Below are positions 6,615 through 14,265 of a stretch of 14,954 bases of DNA, in pieces (position 1 is the stretch's first letter; the number at the start of each line of letters is the position of its first letter). This DNA comes from an uncultured Actinomycetes bacterium (GTDB taxonomy: Bacteria; Actinomycetota; Actinomycetes; Nanopelagicales; Nanopelagicaceae), in NCBI GenBank assembly GCA_903897475.1, contig CAIUBS010000083.1:1-14954 (forward strand), in the 5' to 3' direction. The position numbers were made by a program, and so were the translations under genes. A model generated the notes under the pieces. It was not told where the DNA came from, did not search any database, and saw only the letters and a list, made by a program, of their open reading frames with translations.

Positions 6615-7457
6615 ATGACGCTACCCACTCTCAATCCCGAGAGTGGGTTTGCTCGTTTAAGGGTTGATTTAACATATGATGGAACAAATTTTTCTGGCTG
6701 GGCAAAACAGCCAAACCAGCGGACAATTCAAGAAGAGTTTGAAAATTCCCTTTCAACAATTCTAAGAACACCCGTGGCCACTATTGTGGCTGGAAGAACA
6801 GATGCAGGTGTACATGCAAAGCATCAAGTTTTACATACAGATATTCCTGATAAGTCCCAGATTGATAACCTTACTTTTAGATTAAATCAATTACTCCCAG
6901 AAGATATTCGAGTTTTGAGTACCACATGGGCACCGCCTAATTTTCATGCTCGATTTACCCCGATATCTCGTACTTACCAATACAAAATAATTGATGGGGG
7001 ACAAGTCACTACCCCATTGAATCGATATGACAGTGTGGAATGGTTTAGAAAATTAGATACAAACCTAATGAACCTGGGATCTAATTTATTGCTTGGTGAG
7101 CACGATTTCTTTGCTTATTGCAGGTATCGTGAAGGTGGGAGCACCATTAAAAACCTAATTAAATTTCAGTGGCGACGAGATGAAAATTCAACTGTAATTG
7201 GTGAGATTCAAGCTAACTCGTTTCGTTACAACATGGTGAGAAATTTGGTTGGGGCTGCAGTTTGTGTTGGCGAAGGCAGGTTTGAACCAAATTGGATGAG
7301 GAAAGTTTTAGATGAAAAAATTAGAGTTTCAGATAGTTATGTATTTCCGGCGAAGGGACTGACCCTTATTTCAATTTCATACCCAACTGAGGATCAATAC
7401 TTAGATAGCTATAACCAACATTTAGCCCAGCAAGAAATTGATGAGGTTGAAGGCTGA
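6615..7457 (+). CDS. truA: tRNA pseudouridine(38-40) synthase TruA
   Basis: TruA isomerises uridines 38, 39 and 40 in the tRNA anticodon stem. The 280 residues contain the family core: RVDLTYDGTNFSGWAKQP (16-33), the catalytic GRTDAGVHA with Asp63, RFTPISRTYQYKI, EHDFFAYCR, and the C-terminal FRYNMVRNLVG. The first 14 or so residues (MTLPTLNPESGFAR) precede the conserved start of the family and are encoded by a terminator-like hairpin. ATG 6615 is the only usable in-frame start: an in-frame TAA stands at 6606-6608, and there is no ATG, GTG or TTG between 6618 and the conserved core. No Shine-Dalgarno is visible, so translation may be leaderless or otherwise unusual. Confidence 0.94.
   Translation: MTLPTLNPESGFARLRVDLTYDGTNFSGWAKQPNQRTIQEEFENSLSTILRTPVATIVAGRTDAGVHAKHQVLHTDIPDKSQIDNLTFRLNQLLPEDIRVLSTTWAPPNFHARFTPISRTYQYKIIDGGQVTTPLNRYDSVEWFRKLDTNLMNLGSNLLLGEHDFFAYCRYREGGSTIKNLIKFQWRRDENSTVIGEIQANSFRYNMVRNLVGAAVCVGEGRFEPNWMRKVLDEKIRVSDSYVFPAKGLTLISISYPTEDQYLDSYNQHLAQQEIDEVEG
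6623..6648 (+). terminator. Terminator-like hairpin overlapping the truA start
   Basis: CCCACTCTC (6624-6632) and GAGAGTGGG (6639-6647) form a perfect 9-bp stem around AATCCC, extended by one A-T pair (6623/6648). TTT follows (6648-6650), then a second TTT at 6656-6658. It lies 28 bases after the rplQ stop, where the alpha-operon transcript would be expected to end. The T-tract is short, so it may be a partial terminator or attenuator. It lies inside truA codons 3-12. Confidence 0.65.
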
Positions 7458-7482
7458 TATTTGAGCGGGGAACAAACTGGTT

Positions 7483-7512
7483 TTGACCCAAAGCCTCATC
7501 TGAAGGTAATCT
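7483..7512 (+). promoter_or_regulatory. Promoter for rplM-rpsI
   Basis: TTGACC (7483-7488) differs from the TTGACA consensus at one base. After an 18-base spacer comes TAATCT (7507-7512), which fits the TANNNT -10 pattern of actinobacterial housekeeping promoters. The start site would be near 7519, giving a leader of about 50 bases before rplM. The -35 overlaps a possible 7-bp hairpin (7479-7495, triloop ACC). In the rest of the 112-base truA-rplM gap I see no terminator. Confidence 0.5.
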
Positions 7513-7569
7513 TGCCCCTCTGGAAATGACCCGGTTGGGACAATCCTTAAATTAGAAAGCGAGATGCTC

Positions 7570-8025
7570 GTGCGCACTTTTACACCGAAGGCTGGTGAGA
7601 TTACCCGTAGTTGGTATCTCATTGATGCTCAAGATGTTGTGCTTGGTCGTCTTGCAACTCATGCTGCAAATCTTTTACGCGGTAAACATAAAACAACTTT
7701 TGCTCCACATATGGATATGGGTGACTTTGTTGTGGTTATCAATGCCGACAAAGTTGCATTAACTGGATCAAAGAGTTCACAGAAATTTGCTCATCAACAC
7801 TCTGGCTATCCAGGTGGTATGACATCAACTGTTTACTCAGATTTGTTTGAAAAGTTTCCTACTCGCGCAGTAGAAAAAGCAATTAAGGGAATGCTTCCTA
7901 AGAACTCGGTAGGCCGTTCTGCCGCGACTAAGTTAAAGGTATATGCAGGATCTGAGCACCCACATGCAGCACAAAATCCAAAAGTTTTTGAATTTAACCA
8001 AGTTTCACAGATAGCAAAGAAGTAA
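7570..8025 (+). CDS. rplM: 50S ribosomal protein L13
   Basis: L13 is an early-assembly protein of the large subunit. The protein begins MRTFTPKAGEITRSWYLIDA and has VLGRLATHAANLLRGKHK and the DFVVVINADKVALTGSK core, then HSGYPGG and KGMLPKNSVGR. I choose GTG 7570 (151 residues) over the ATG at 7564. GTG gives the family's usual MRT(Y/F) N-terminus, and the purine-rich AGAAAGCGAG (7554-7563) is then six bases away, whereas it would touch the ATG directly. The C-terminus has a basic end (SQIAKK). rpsI follows after 10 bases, the standard rplM-rpsI pair. Confidence 0.95.
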   Translation: MRTFTPKAGEITRSWYLIDAQDVVLGRLATHAANLLRGKHKTTFAPHMDMGDFVVVINADKVALTGSKSSQKFAHQHSGYPGGMTSTVYSDLFEKFPTRAVEKAIKGMLPKNSVGRSAATKLKVYAGSEHPHAAQNPKVFEFNQVSQIAKK

Positions 8026-8035
8026 TAGGAGCGTA

Positions 8036-8518
8036 ATGTCCAACGAGAATTTAGAATCAGTTGAAGAGGATCTACCAACCTCATACAGCTCAAGTACGCC
8101 AGCTGCAGCAACAAATCGCAAAGCTATTACCGCACCTGGTGGCGGAGTTGGTCGTCGCAAGGAAGCGGTTGCAAGAGTTCGCCTAGTACCAGGATCTGGT
8201 CGATGGGTTGTAAATGGCAAGCCATTAGAGGTTTATTTTCCAAACAAAGTTCACCAACAATCAATTTCTGAACCATTTAGAACTGTTGGTGCCGAAGGTA
8301 CTTACGATGTTTTTGCTCGAATTAATGGTGGTGGAACTTCAGGACAGGCAGGTGCACTTCGTCTAGGAGTAGCTCGTGCATTAAATGAAATTGATGTTGA
8401 TGCAAACCGTCCATCACTAAAGAAAATTGGCTTCCTAACTCGTGATGCTCGCGTAATTGAGCGTAAGAAGTACGGACTTAAGAAAGCTCGTAAGCGCTCT
8501 CAATACAGCAAGCGTTAA
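8036..8518 (+). CDS. rpsI: 30S ribosomal protein S9
   Basis: S9 lies in the 30S head, with its C-terminal tail touching the P-site tRNA anticodon. The conserved body runs from about residue 38 (GVGRRKEAVARVRLVPGSG) through VNGKPLEVYF and ARINGGGTSGQAGALRLGVA to the invariant end KARKRSQYSKR. The first 37 or so residues are an acidic, Ser/Thr/Ala-rich extension of a type seen in actinobacterial S9; total length is 160. AGGAG (8027-8031) precedes the ATG by four bases. No terminator is visible in the 22 bases after the stop, so some transcription may run into glmM. Confidence 0.96.
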   Translation: MSNENLESVEEDLPTSYSSSTPAAATNRKAITAPGGGVGRRKEAVARVRLVPGSGRWVVNGKPLEVYFPNKVHQQSISEPFRTVGAEGTYDVFARINGGGTSGQAGALRLGVARALNEIDVDANRPSLKKIGFLTRDARVIERKKYGLKKARKRSQYSKR

Positions 8519-8530
8519 TTCAAACTCTCT

Positions 8531-8536
8531 TAAAAT
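8531..8536 (+). promoter_or_regulatory. Possible -10 element directly before glmM
   Basis: TAAAAT (8531-8536) matches five of six bases of TATAAT and lies five bases before the glmM ATG. No Shine-Dalgarno is present in the 22-base gap. This would fit a leaderless mRNA starting at or next to the ATG, though the spacing is a little tight and I see no -35 upstream. Confidence 0.3.
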
Positions 8537-8540
8537 AATC

Positions 8541-9881
8541 ATGGCCCTCTTCGGCACCGATGGTGTTCGAGGTGTTGCTAATGTTGATCTAACAGCTGAA
8601 CTTGCAGTTGATTTAGCAATTGCTGCAGCACATGTTCTAGGTGAAATTGGAGCATTTGAAGGTCATAGACCCAAGGCAATTGTCGGTCAAGACTCTCGGG
8701 CATCTGGCGACTTTCTTGAAGCCGCAGTTGTTGCTGGGCTAACAAGTGCTGGTGTTGATGTTTATCGAGTTGGAATACTTCCAACACCTGCTGTTTCCTT
8801 TTTAGTTAAGGAAAGTGGAGCCGATCTAGGTGTAATGATTAGTGCATCGCACAACCCCATGCCAGATAACGGAATTAAATTCTTTGCCAAAGGTGGCGAT
8901 AAATTAGCTGATTCACTAGAAGCACAAATTGAAGCCAGGCTAGGCGAGCCATGGGATAGGCCTGTTGGTTTAAATGTGGGAAGAATTATTGAAGATACTG
9001 AGGCGAAAAATAAATATATCTCATATCTACTATCAACAATTAGTACTCGATTAAATGGAATTAAAGTTGTGGTTGATTGTGCAAATGGGGCTGCCTCATA
9101 TACAGCACCGCTAGTTTATGAAAAAGCTGGAGCGATCGTGACAGCAATTTCTGCTACCCCAACTGGCTGGAACATAAATGAAAATTGTGGATCAACACAT
9201 TTAGATAACTTGATCAAAACAGTAGTTTCCACTAATTCTGACCTAGGAGTAGCTCATGATGGGGATGCCGATCGCTGTTTATTTGTTGCAGCAAATGGTG
9301 ATGTAATTGATGGCGATTTTATCTTGAATATCTTGGCAAATCAGTGGCTAGCACAGGGAAAGCTAAATAAAAATACAGTTGTTGGAACGGTCATGAGTAA
9401 TTTGGGCTTTGTAAAATCCATGGAGTCAGCTGGTATAACGGTTGAGAAAACAGCAGTAGGTGATCGTTACGTTTTAGAAAAAATGTTAGAGCACAACTTT
9501 AATTTGGGTGGAGAACAATCTGGACACATAATTATGAGAGATTTTTCAAATACAGGAGATGGGTTGCTTACCGCACTTCAGGTTATGCAAGTAATAGTTA
9601 ACTCACAGAAATCTTTGAGTGATTTAGCATCGAGCATGGATAAATTTCCTCAAGTATTAATTAACATCAGTGATGTTAAAAAAGATCTGCTGGGATCTTC
9701 TGAAAAAATAAAGCAGGCAATTCTTGCTGCAGATCAGGAGTTAATGGGCAAAGGTAGAGTTTTAGTTAGAGCTTCAGGCACAGAATCAATAGTTCGAGTG
9801 ATGGTTGAGGCAAATGAATTGCAATTAGCGCAAAAAATCGCTGATTCATTAGCGCAACTAGTAAGATTAGAGCTTAAGTAA
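8541..9881 (+). CDS. glmM: Phosphoglucosamine mutase
   Basis: GlmM converts glucosamine-6-phosphate to glucosamine-1-phosphate, a step toward UDP-N-acetylglucosamine for peptidoglycan. The N-terminus MALFGTDGVRGVAN is the family start. The catalytic phosphoserine loop ISASHNPMPDNG has Ser103, the metal loop is DGDADRC (with HDG before it), the sugar-binding part is GGEQSGH, and the C-terminal phosphate-binding loop is RASGTES. The usual loop sequence is SGTEP, so the Pro-to-Ser change is slightly odd. The start is ATG 8541 (446 residues); a longer frame would overlap rpsI and add residues unlike the family. There is no Shine-Dalgarno, so leaderless or coupled translation is possible. The neighbour glmS makes its substrate. 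Confidence 0.96.
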   Translation: MALFGTDGVRGVANVDLTAELAVDLAIAAAHVLGEIGAFEGHRPKAIVGQDSRASGDFLEAAVVAGLTSAGVDVYRVGILPTPAVSFLVKESGADLGVMISASHNPMPDNGIKFFAKGGDKLADSLEAQIEARLGEPWDRPVGLNVGRIIEDTEAKNKYISYLLSTISTRLNGIKVVVDCANGAASYTAPLVYEKAGAIVTAISATPTGWNINENCGSTHLDNLIKTVVSTNSDLGVAHDGDADRCLFVAANGDVIDGDFILNILANQWLAQGKLNKNTVVGTVMSNLGFVKSMESAGITVEKTAVGDRYVLEKMLEHNFNLGGEQSGHIIMRDFSNTGDGLLTALQVMQVIVNSQKSLSDLASSMDKFPQVLINISDVKKDLLGSSEKIKQAILAADQELMGKGRVLVRASGTESIVRVMVEANELQLAQKIADSLAQLVRLELK

Positions 9882-9893
9882 AGGGAGTTAAAA

Positions 9894-11699
9894 ATGTGCG
9901 GCATTGTTGGCTACACCGGTAAAGACTCCGCACTGACACCAGTAATTGAAGGCCTTCGTCGCCTGGAATATCGCGGATATGACTCAGCTGGAATTGCGAT
10001 ACCAGCTGAAATTGGAAAGCCATTATTTATCGAAAAAAGGTCAGGTAAGCTAAAAAATTTAGAAGATGCTCTTGGAAAAACTCCAAAATCTAATAGTGGA
10101 ATTGGCCATACCAGGTGGGCAACCCATGGTGGGCCAACTGATACTAATGCGCATCCTCATTTAGATAATGAAGGAAAGTTGGCATTAATTCATAATGGGA
10201 TAATTGAAAACTATGAGCAGCTTAGATATGAATTAGAGAAAAAGGGTCATAAATTTAAATCTGAGACTGATACAGAATCTGTAGTGCACTTACTAAGTGA
10301 TGCCAGAAAAGAAAATAATGGTGACCTTGCAGCTGCTATGCGCCAAGTTTGTAAGCAACTAAAAGGCTCATTTACCTTATTAGCAATTCACGCAGATGAT
10401 CCGACACATATTGTGGGCGCAAGACGTAATTCACCACTGGTAGTTGGAATTGGAGATGGCGAAAACTTTCTAGCTTCAGATGTGGCTGCATTTATTTCAC
10501 ACACTAAAAAGGCTCTCGAACTAGGCCAAGACCAAGTAGTAGATATAACACCAACTTCAATTGAAGTTACAGATTTGTCAGGACAAAAAGTTACTGGCAA
10601 AGAGTTTGAAATTTCATGGGATGCAACTGCAGCCGAGCGTGGTGGTTTTTCACATTTTATGCTTAAAGAGATATATGAACAACCGAAAGCTATTGCTGAT
10701 ACTTTAATCGGTAGATTATCTGGTTTAGATTTAAAGATTAAGTTTAAGAAGTTCAACAAAATAGTAATAATTGCGTGTGGAACTGCTTACAACGCTGGAT
10801 TAGTTGGAAAATATGCGATTGAAAAGTGGGGAAACATTCCAGTAGATGTAGAACTAGCCTCAGAATATCGATATCGCGAGCCGAGTTTAGATAAGAAAAC
10901 TCTAGTAATTCCAATTTCTCAGTCTGGTGAGACAATGGATACTTTGATGGCACTTCGTTATGCAAAATCAAAAAATGCCACAATACTTTCCGTTTGCAAT
11001 ACGAATGGATCCACGATTGCTAGAGAATCAGATGCAGTTTTGTATACCCATGCTGGCCCAGAGATAGCAGTAGCTTCTACTAAAGCATTTGCTACGCAAC
11101 TTATTGCGATGTATCTCATTGGCTTAGAGGTGAGTAGAAAATTAGGTACTTTAACGAAGAATGAAATCAAACAAATAAGTGAAGAATTAAATCAGCTACC
11201 TGCAAAAGTTGAGCAAATACTGGAAACTGTTGAACCGTTACGTCAAACAACAAGAAAATTTAAATCAGCTGAGTCAGTTCTTTTTCTTGGAAGACATGTT
11301 GGATATCCAACTGCTTTAGAAGGGGCTCTTAAGTTAAAAGAACTTGCATATATGCATGCTGAAGGTTTTGCAGGTGGAGAGCTTAAACATGGACCAATTG
11401 CATTAATCGATCAGGGAACTCCCGTTGTAGCCATTATGCCAACTTCTGGGTCACTATTAGCAGAAAAGATGGCAAGTAATATTCAGGAAGTAAAGGCTCG
11501 AGGTGCCATAGTAATTGTTATAAGTGAATCGGATTTTGCAGGTGCTGATCATTTTATTCGTATTCCAAAAGTGAATCAATTAATGCAACCAGTTTTATCT
11601 GTTGTTCCTCTTCAGGTTATTGCCTACGAAATGGCAGTAGCCAGGGGTAATGATGTTGATCAACCGCGTAACTTGGCTAAGTCTGTAACTGTAGAATAA
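9894..11699 (+). CDS. glmS: Glutamine-fructose-6-phosphate aminotransferase (isomerizing)
   Basis: GlmS makes glucosamine-6-phosphate from fructose-6-phosphate and glutamine, the first committed step of amino-sugar synthesis. Residues 1 to about 225 are the class II glutamine amidotransferase domain: Cys2 (MCGIVGYTG) becomes the N-terminal nucleophile, with GHTRWATHG, NGIIENY and TDTES following. Two SIS sugar-isomerase domains follow: the first (about 280-410) contains ACGTAYNAG, ISQSGETMDT and ASTKAFATQL; the second (about 450-590) contains EGALKLKELAYMHAEGF and ELKHGPIALI. The C-terminus DQPRNLAKSVTVE is the family's catalytic tail with Lys596. The length of 601 is normal. AAGGGAG (9881-9887) is six bases before the ATG. 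The 12-base gap after glmM has no room for a glmS ribozyme. Confidence 0.97.
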   Translation: MCGIVGYTGKDSALTPVIEGLRRLEYRGYDSAGIAIPAEIGKPLFIEKRSGKLKNLEDALGKTPKSNSGIGHTRWATHGGPTDTNAHPHLDNEGKLALIHNGIIENYEQLRYELEKKGHKFKSETDTESVVHLLSDARKENNGDLAAAMRQVCKQLKGSFTLLAIHADDPTHIVGARRNSPLVVGIGDGENFLASDVAAFISHTKKALELGQDQVVDITPTSIEVTDLSGQKVTGKEFEISWDATAAERGGFSHFMLKEIYEQPKAIADTLIGRLSGLDLKIKFKKFNKIVIIACGTAYNAGLVGKYAIEKWGNIPVDVELASEYRYREPSLDKKTLVIPISQSGETMDTLMALRYAKSKNATILSVCNTNGSTIARESDAVLYTHAGPEIAVASTKAFATQLIAMYLIGLEVSRKLGTLTKNEIKQISEELNQLPAKVEQILETVEPLRQTTRKFKSAESVLFLGRHVGYPTALEGALKLKELAYMHAEGFAGGELKHGPIALIDQGTPVVAIMPTSGSLLAEKMASNIQEVKARGAIVIVISESDFAGADHFIRIPKVNQLMQPVLSVVPLQVIAYEMAVARGNDVDQPRNLAKSVTVE

Positions 11700-11701
11700 A
11701 A

Positions 11702-12367
11702 ATGCCCGAGGAAAGAAAAAGGCAGAAAAACTCTGCACTAAAACTCACAATATTATTTGTTTCTCTATACGGATTAGTAACACAACAAGTTCTAGCAAAT
11801 ACTTGGATACGAAGGTTAGATGAATGGATTTATGAAAGGGACTTTTTACTAATAACTCCTGGCAAAACACCAACTCTTGTAATGCTTATAGATGATTTAG
11901 GGTTAAGAAGTATCACAGCAATATTCTTAATTATTACGGCAGTAATTATCAGCCGTAGATTTAAATCTTGGCGCCCAATTAATTTATCCGTTCTTTCACT
12001 AATTTTATTGAATTTAGTTGTTGGTGCGTCCAAATTATTATTTGGTAGGACTAAACCAAGCTCGGGATTTGATTTAGTTTTTACCGATAGTGGACTTTCT
12101 TACCCATCTGGACATGCAGCAAATGCAATATTAACCTGGGGTATGTTGGCCTATTTAATTTTTAGATACTCACACAAACAACCGTTTGAGGGAATCCGAC
12201 TGACTTGGTTTGTTGCGATTATTACTACTGGAGTTTGCCTAGCGTCCTTATACCGAAATACCCATTGGTTCTCGGACTTATTAGGTGGCCTATTTATTGG
12301 TTCTGCACTACTAGTTCTAATAATCGCGATTGATAGATCAATAAGTTCTAATCGCCAACCTTCATAA
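11702..12367 (+). CDS. PAP2-family membrane phosphatase
   Basis: This is an integral membrane protein of 221 residues with about five hydrophobic segments (about 13-31, 70-85, 94-110, 140-156, 168-182 and 194-210, one or two of which are marginal). The PAP2 phosphatase motifs are present but not perfect: KLLFGRTKP (111-119) is the KX6RP motif with Lys for Arg; YPSGH (134-138) is intact; and the third motif retains His188 and Asp192 (THWFSD) while the usual Ser-Arg pair is Ala-Ser. Family members dephosphorylate lipid phosphates such as undecaprenyl pyrophosphate or phosphatidate. Flanking glmS and alr suggest an envelope role, but the substrate is unknown. The ATG lies two bases after glmS without its own Shine-Dalgarno, so coupling is likely. 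Confidence 0.8.
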   Translation: MPEERKRQKNSALKLTILFVSLYGLVTQQVLANTWIRRLDEWIYERDFLLITPGKTPTLVMLIDDLGLRSITAIFLIITAVIISRRFKSWRPINLSVLSLILLNLVVGASKLLFGRTKPSSGFDLVFTDSGLSYPSGHAANAILTWGMLAYLIFRYSHKQPFEGIRLTWFVAIITTGVCLASLYRNTHWFSDLLGGLFIGSALLVLIIAIDRSISSNRQPS

Positions 12368-12386
12368 AGCAAAGTAGGCTAATTAC

Positions 12387-13511
12387 ATGAATAGAGCCGT
12401 TGCTGAAATTAATCTTAATGCAATCGAAAGTAACTTAAAATTTATAAAAGGTAAAACAAACGCTCAAGTGCTTGCAGTAGTTAAAGCAGATGCATACGGT
12501 CATGGGTTAATCCCAATTTCAAAATCTGTAATAGAGGCTGGAGCTGATTGGTTAGGAACGGCGCTGTTAGAGGAGGCAATAACTCTGAGAGAAAACGGAA
12601 TTAAGGTTCCAATTATTGCTTGGCTAACTCCTTGTGGTGAGGATTTTAAGTCTGCGATAAATTTAAATATTGATTTATCAATCTCATCTCTTGAAGTTCT
12701 AAATGAAATAATCGATTCAAGTACTCAACTAGGAAAAAAACCTAGATTACATATAGAGATAGATACTGGAATGAGTAGGGGTGGCGTTGGAGATGATTGG
12801 GATAGTTTTGTAGTTGAAGTCAGTAAATTGGTAAAAGAAGACAAAATTAGCTTGGTTGGTGTTTGGTCACATTTTGCAAGAGCAGATGAACCTTTAGAAA
12901 AAATGAATTCGCAACAACTATCAATTTTCACCGATCGAGTAACTAAACTTATTAACTCTGGTATTAAACCTGAGTTTTTACATATGGCAAATTCAGCAGC
13001 AGCTTTAACATTTAAAGACTCACATAAGAATATTATTAGATGGGGTATTGGATTATATGGATTAAGTCCAGATGTAAATTACATAGGTGACTCTATTTCA
13101 ATTGGATTAAAACCTGCTATGAAGCTAAAAGCAAAACTAAATCTTGTAAAAAAAGTTAAAGCTGGATCGACAGTCGGCTACGGTGCTACAGCAGTTGTTA
13201 ATGAAGATACTAAGTTAGGAGTTGTGACTTTAGGATATGCAGATGGAATTCCAAGAAATGCGAACAATCTGGCTGGAGTTTTTGCCTGCGGTAAGCGGGC
13301 GCCATTAATAGGACGAGTTTCTATGGACCAATTCGTAGTTAACCTTGGTATTGAATCCTTAGCAAAAACTGGGGATGAGGTGATCGTTTTTGGTGCAGGT
13401 AATGATGGTGAGTACACAATTGATGAGTGGGCCAAGGCTTGCGGAACAATAAATTATGAGATTGTTACCCGAATTGGTCCTCGTGTGCCTAGAATCTACA
13501 CTCGTGAGTGA
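12387..13511 (+). CDS. alr: Alanine racemase
   Basis: Alr is a PLP enzyme that converts L- to D-alanine for peptidoglycan cross-links. The fold-type III barrel carries the PLP lysine Lys33 in VVKADAYGHG. DTGMSRGG (126-133) and ANSAA (201-205) line the active site, and Tyr265 in VGYGAT is the second catalytic base. The C-terminal beta domain has GYADGIPRN, GRVSMDQ and the end YEIVTRIGPRVPRIY. The 374 residues match the family. AAAGTAGG (12371-12378) is eight bases before the ATG. The gene's last 8 bases overlap the start of the downstream ABC ATPase. In many actinobacteria alr sits in this neighbourhood downstream of glmS, usually with other genes between. Confidence 0.96.
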   Translation: MNRAVAEINLNAIESNLKFIKGKTNAQVLAVVKADAYGHGLIPISKSVIEAGADWLGTALLEEAITLRENGIKVPIIAWLTPCGEDFKSAINLNIDLSISSLEVLNEIIDSSTQLGKKPRLHIEIDTGMSRGGVGDDWDSFVVEVSKLVKEDKISLVGVWSHFARADEPLEKMNSQQLSIFTDRVTKLINSGIKPEFLHMANSAAALTFKDSHKNIIRWGIGLYGLSPDVNYIGDSISIGLKPAMKLKAKLNLVKKVKAGSTVGYGATAVVNEDTKLGVVTLGYADGIPRNANNLAGVFACGKRAPLIGRVSMDQFVVNLGIESLAKTGDEVIVFGAGNDGEYTIDEWAKACGTINYEIVTRIGPRVPRIYTRE

Positions 13512-14265
13512 AAACAATTTACTGGCGATTAAATCTTTATCTGTCAGCTTCGGTGGTTTAAAAGCCCTATCAAATGTTGATTTAAATTTAAATAAAAATG
13601 AGGTAGTTGGATTAATTGGACCAAATGGTGCCGGAAAGACAACTCTATTTAACGCCTTATCTGGATTAGCAGATGTTGAGTCTGGCGAGCTAGAAATTTA
13701 TGGAAAAAAACATGCCTGGCCAAAACCTCATGAATTAGTAAACCTTGGAATTTCACGAACTCTTCAAGGTGTTGGGTTATTTCCGGAGTTAACTGTTTTA
13801 GAAAACGTAATGATTGGGGCAAACAAAACCGCTAGAAGTGGCTTAATTTCCTCAGCTTTAGGTTTAAGTAGCAAAGATGAGACAAAGTTAAAGCAAAAGG
13901 CACTAACTGCGTTAGAAAGAGTTTATGCATCAGGGATTGCGGACCAAAGAGCTGATTCTCTGGCATACCCTGTTACTAAGCGTGTAGCTATTGCAAGAGC
14001 TTTAGTAAGTGAGCCAAAAATTTTATTACTTGATGAACCAGCCGGTGGACTTGGAGCTCAAGATATTGAATGGATGAATATTTTAATTCACAATCTAGCA
14101 ACCCAATGCTCGGTAATTTTAGTAGAGCACCATATGGATGTGGTTATGTCCGTCTGTGATCGCTTGTATGTTTTAAATTTTGGTCAAGTGATCTCATCTG
14201 GTGAAGTAGAAGAAGTAAGACGTGATCCTGCAGTAGTTGCGGCCTATTTAGGAGTAAACAATTGA
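13504..14265 (+). CDS. livG: ABC importer ATPase, LivG-like (branched-chain amino acid type)
   Basis: This ATPase belongs to the LivG group of high-affinity branched-chain amino acid transporters, which power uptake with LivF, two permeases and a binding protein. Walker A is GPNGAGKT (39-46), the Q-loop is SRTLQGVGLFPELTVLENV (84-102), Walker B is ILLLDEP (173-179) and the H-loop is VEHH (207-210). The C-terminal DPAVVAAYLG is typical of LivG. The signature (153-160) reads LAYPVTKR instead of the usual LAYGQQRR, so its glycine is lost. I choose GTG 13504 (253 residues); it overlaps alr by 8 bases, and an upstream frame start would lie wholly inside alr with unrelated residues. No Shine-Dalgarno is seen, so translation probably couples to alr. 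The substrate cannot be told from sequence. Confidence 0.85.
   Translation: MSENNLLAIKSLSVSFGGLKALSNVDLNLNKNEVVGLIGPNGAGKTTLFNALSGLADVESGELEIYGKKHAWPKPHELVNLGISRTLQGVGLFPELTVLENVMIGANKTARSGLISSALGLSSKDETKLKQKALTALERVYASGIADQRADSLAYPVTKRVAIARALVSEPKILLLDEPAGGLGAQDIEWMNILIHNLATQCSVILVEHHMDVVMSVCDRLYVLNFGQVISSGEVEEVRRDPAVVAAYLGVNN

Noticed and set aside
7564..7569. ATG 7564 as rplM start
   Set aside because: The purine-rich ribosome-binding site would touch it; GTG 7570 has good spacing and gives the usual MRT start.
7458..7569. Firmicute-type L13 leader before rplM
   Set aside because: Only short stems form (7 bp at 7479-7495, 3 bp near 7530-7539), and the likely transcription start near 7519 would leave out the longer one.
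8457..8540. Longer glmM start at 8457
   Set aside because: It would overlap rpsI by 62 bases and add 28 residues unlike the family; ATG 8541 gives the conserved MALFGTDGVRG start.
9882..9893. glmS ribozyme upstream of glmS
   Set aside because: The glmM-glmS gap is 12 bases and holds only a Shine-Dalgarno; the ribozyme needs well over 100 bases.
13456..13503. Longer livG start at 13456
   Set aside because: The added residues are the out-of-frame end of alr and show no LivG similarity; GTG 13504 gives a normal N-terminus.
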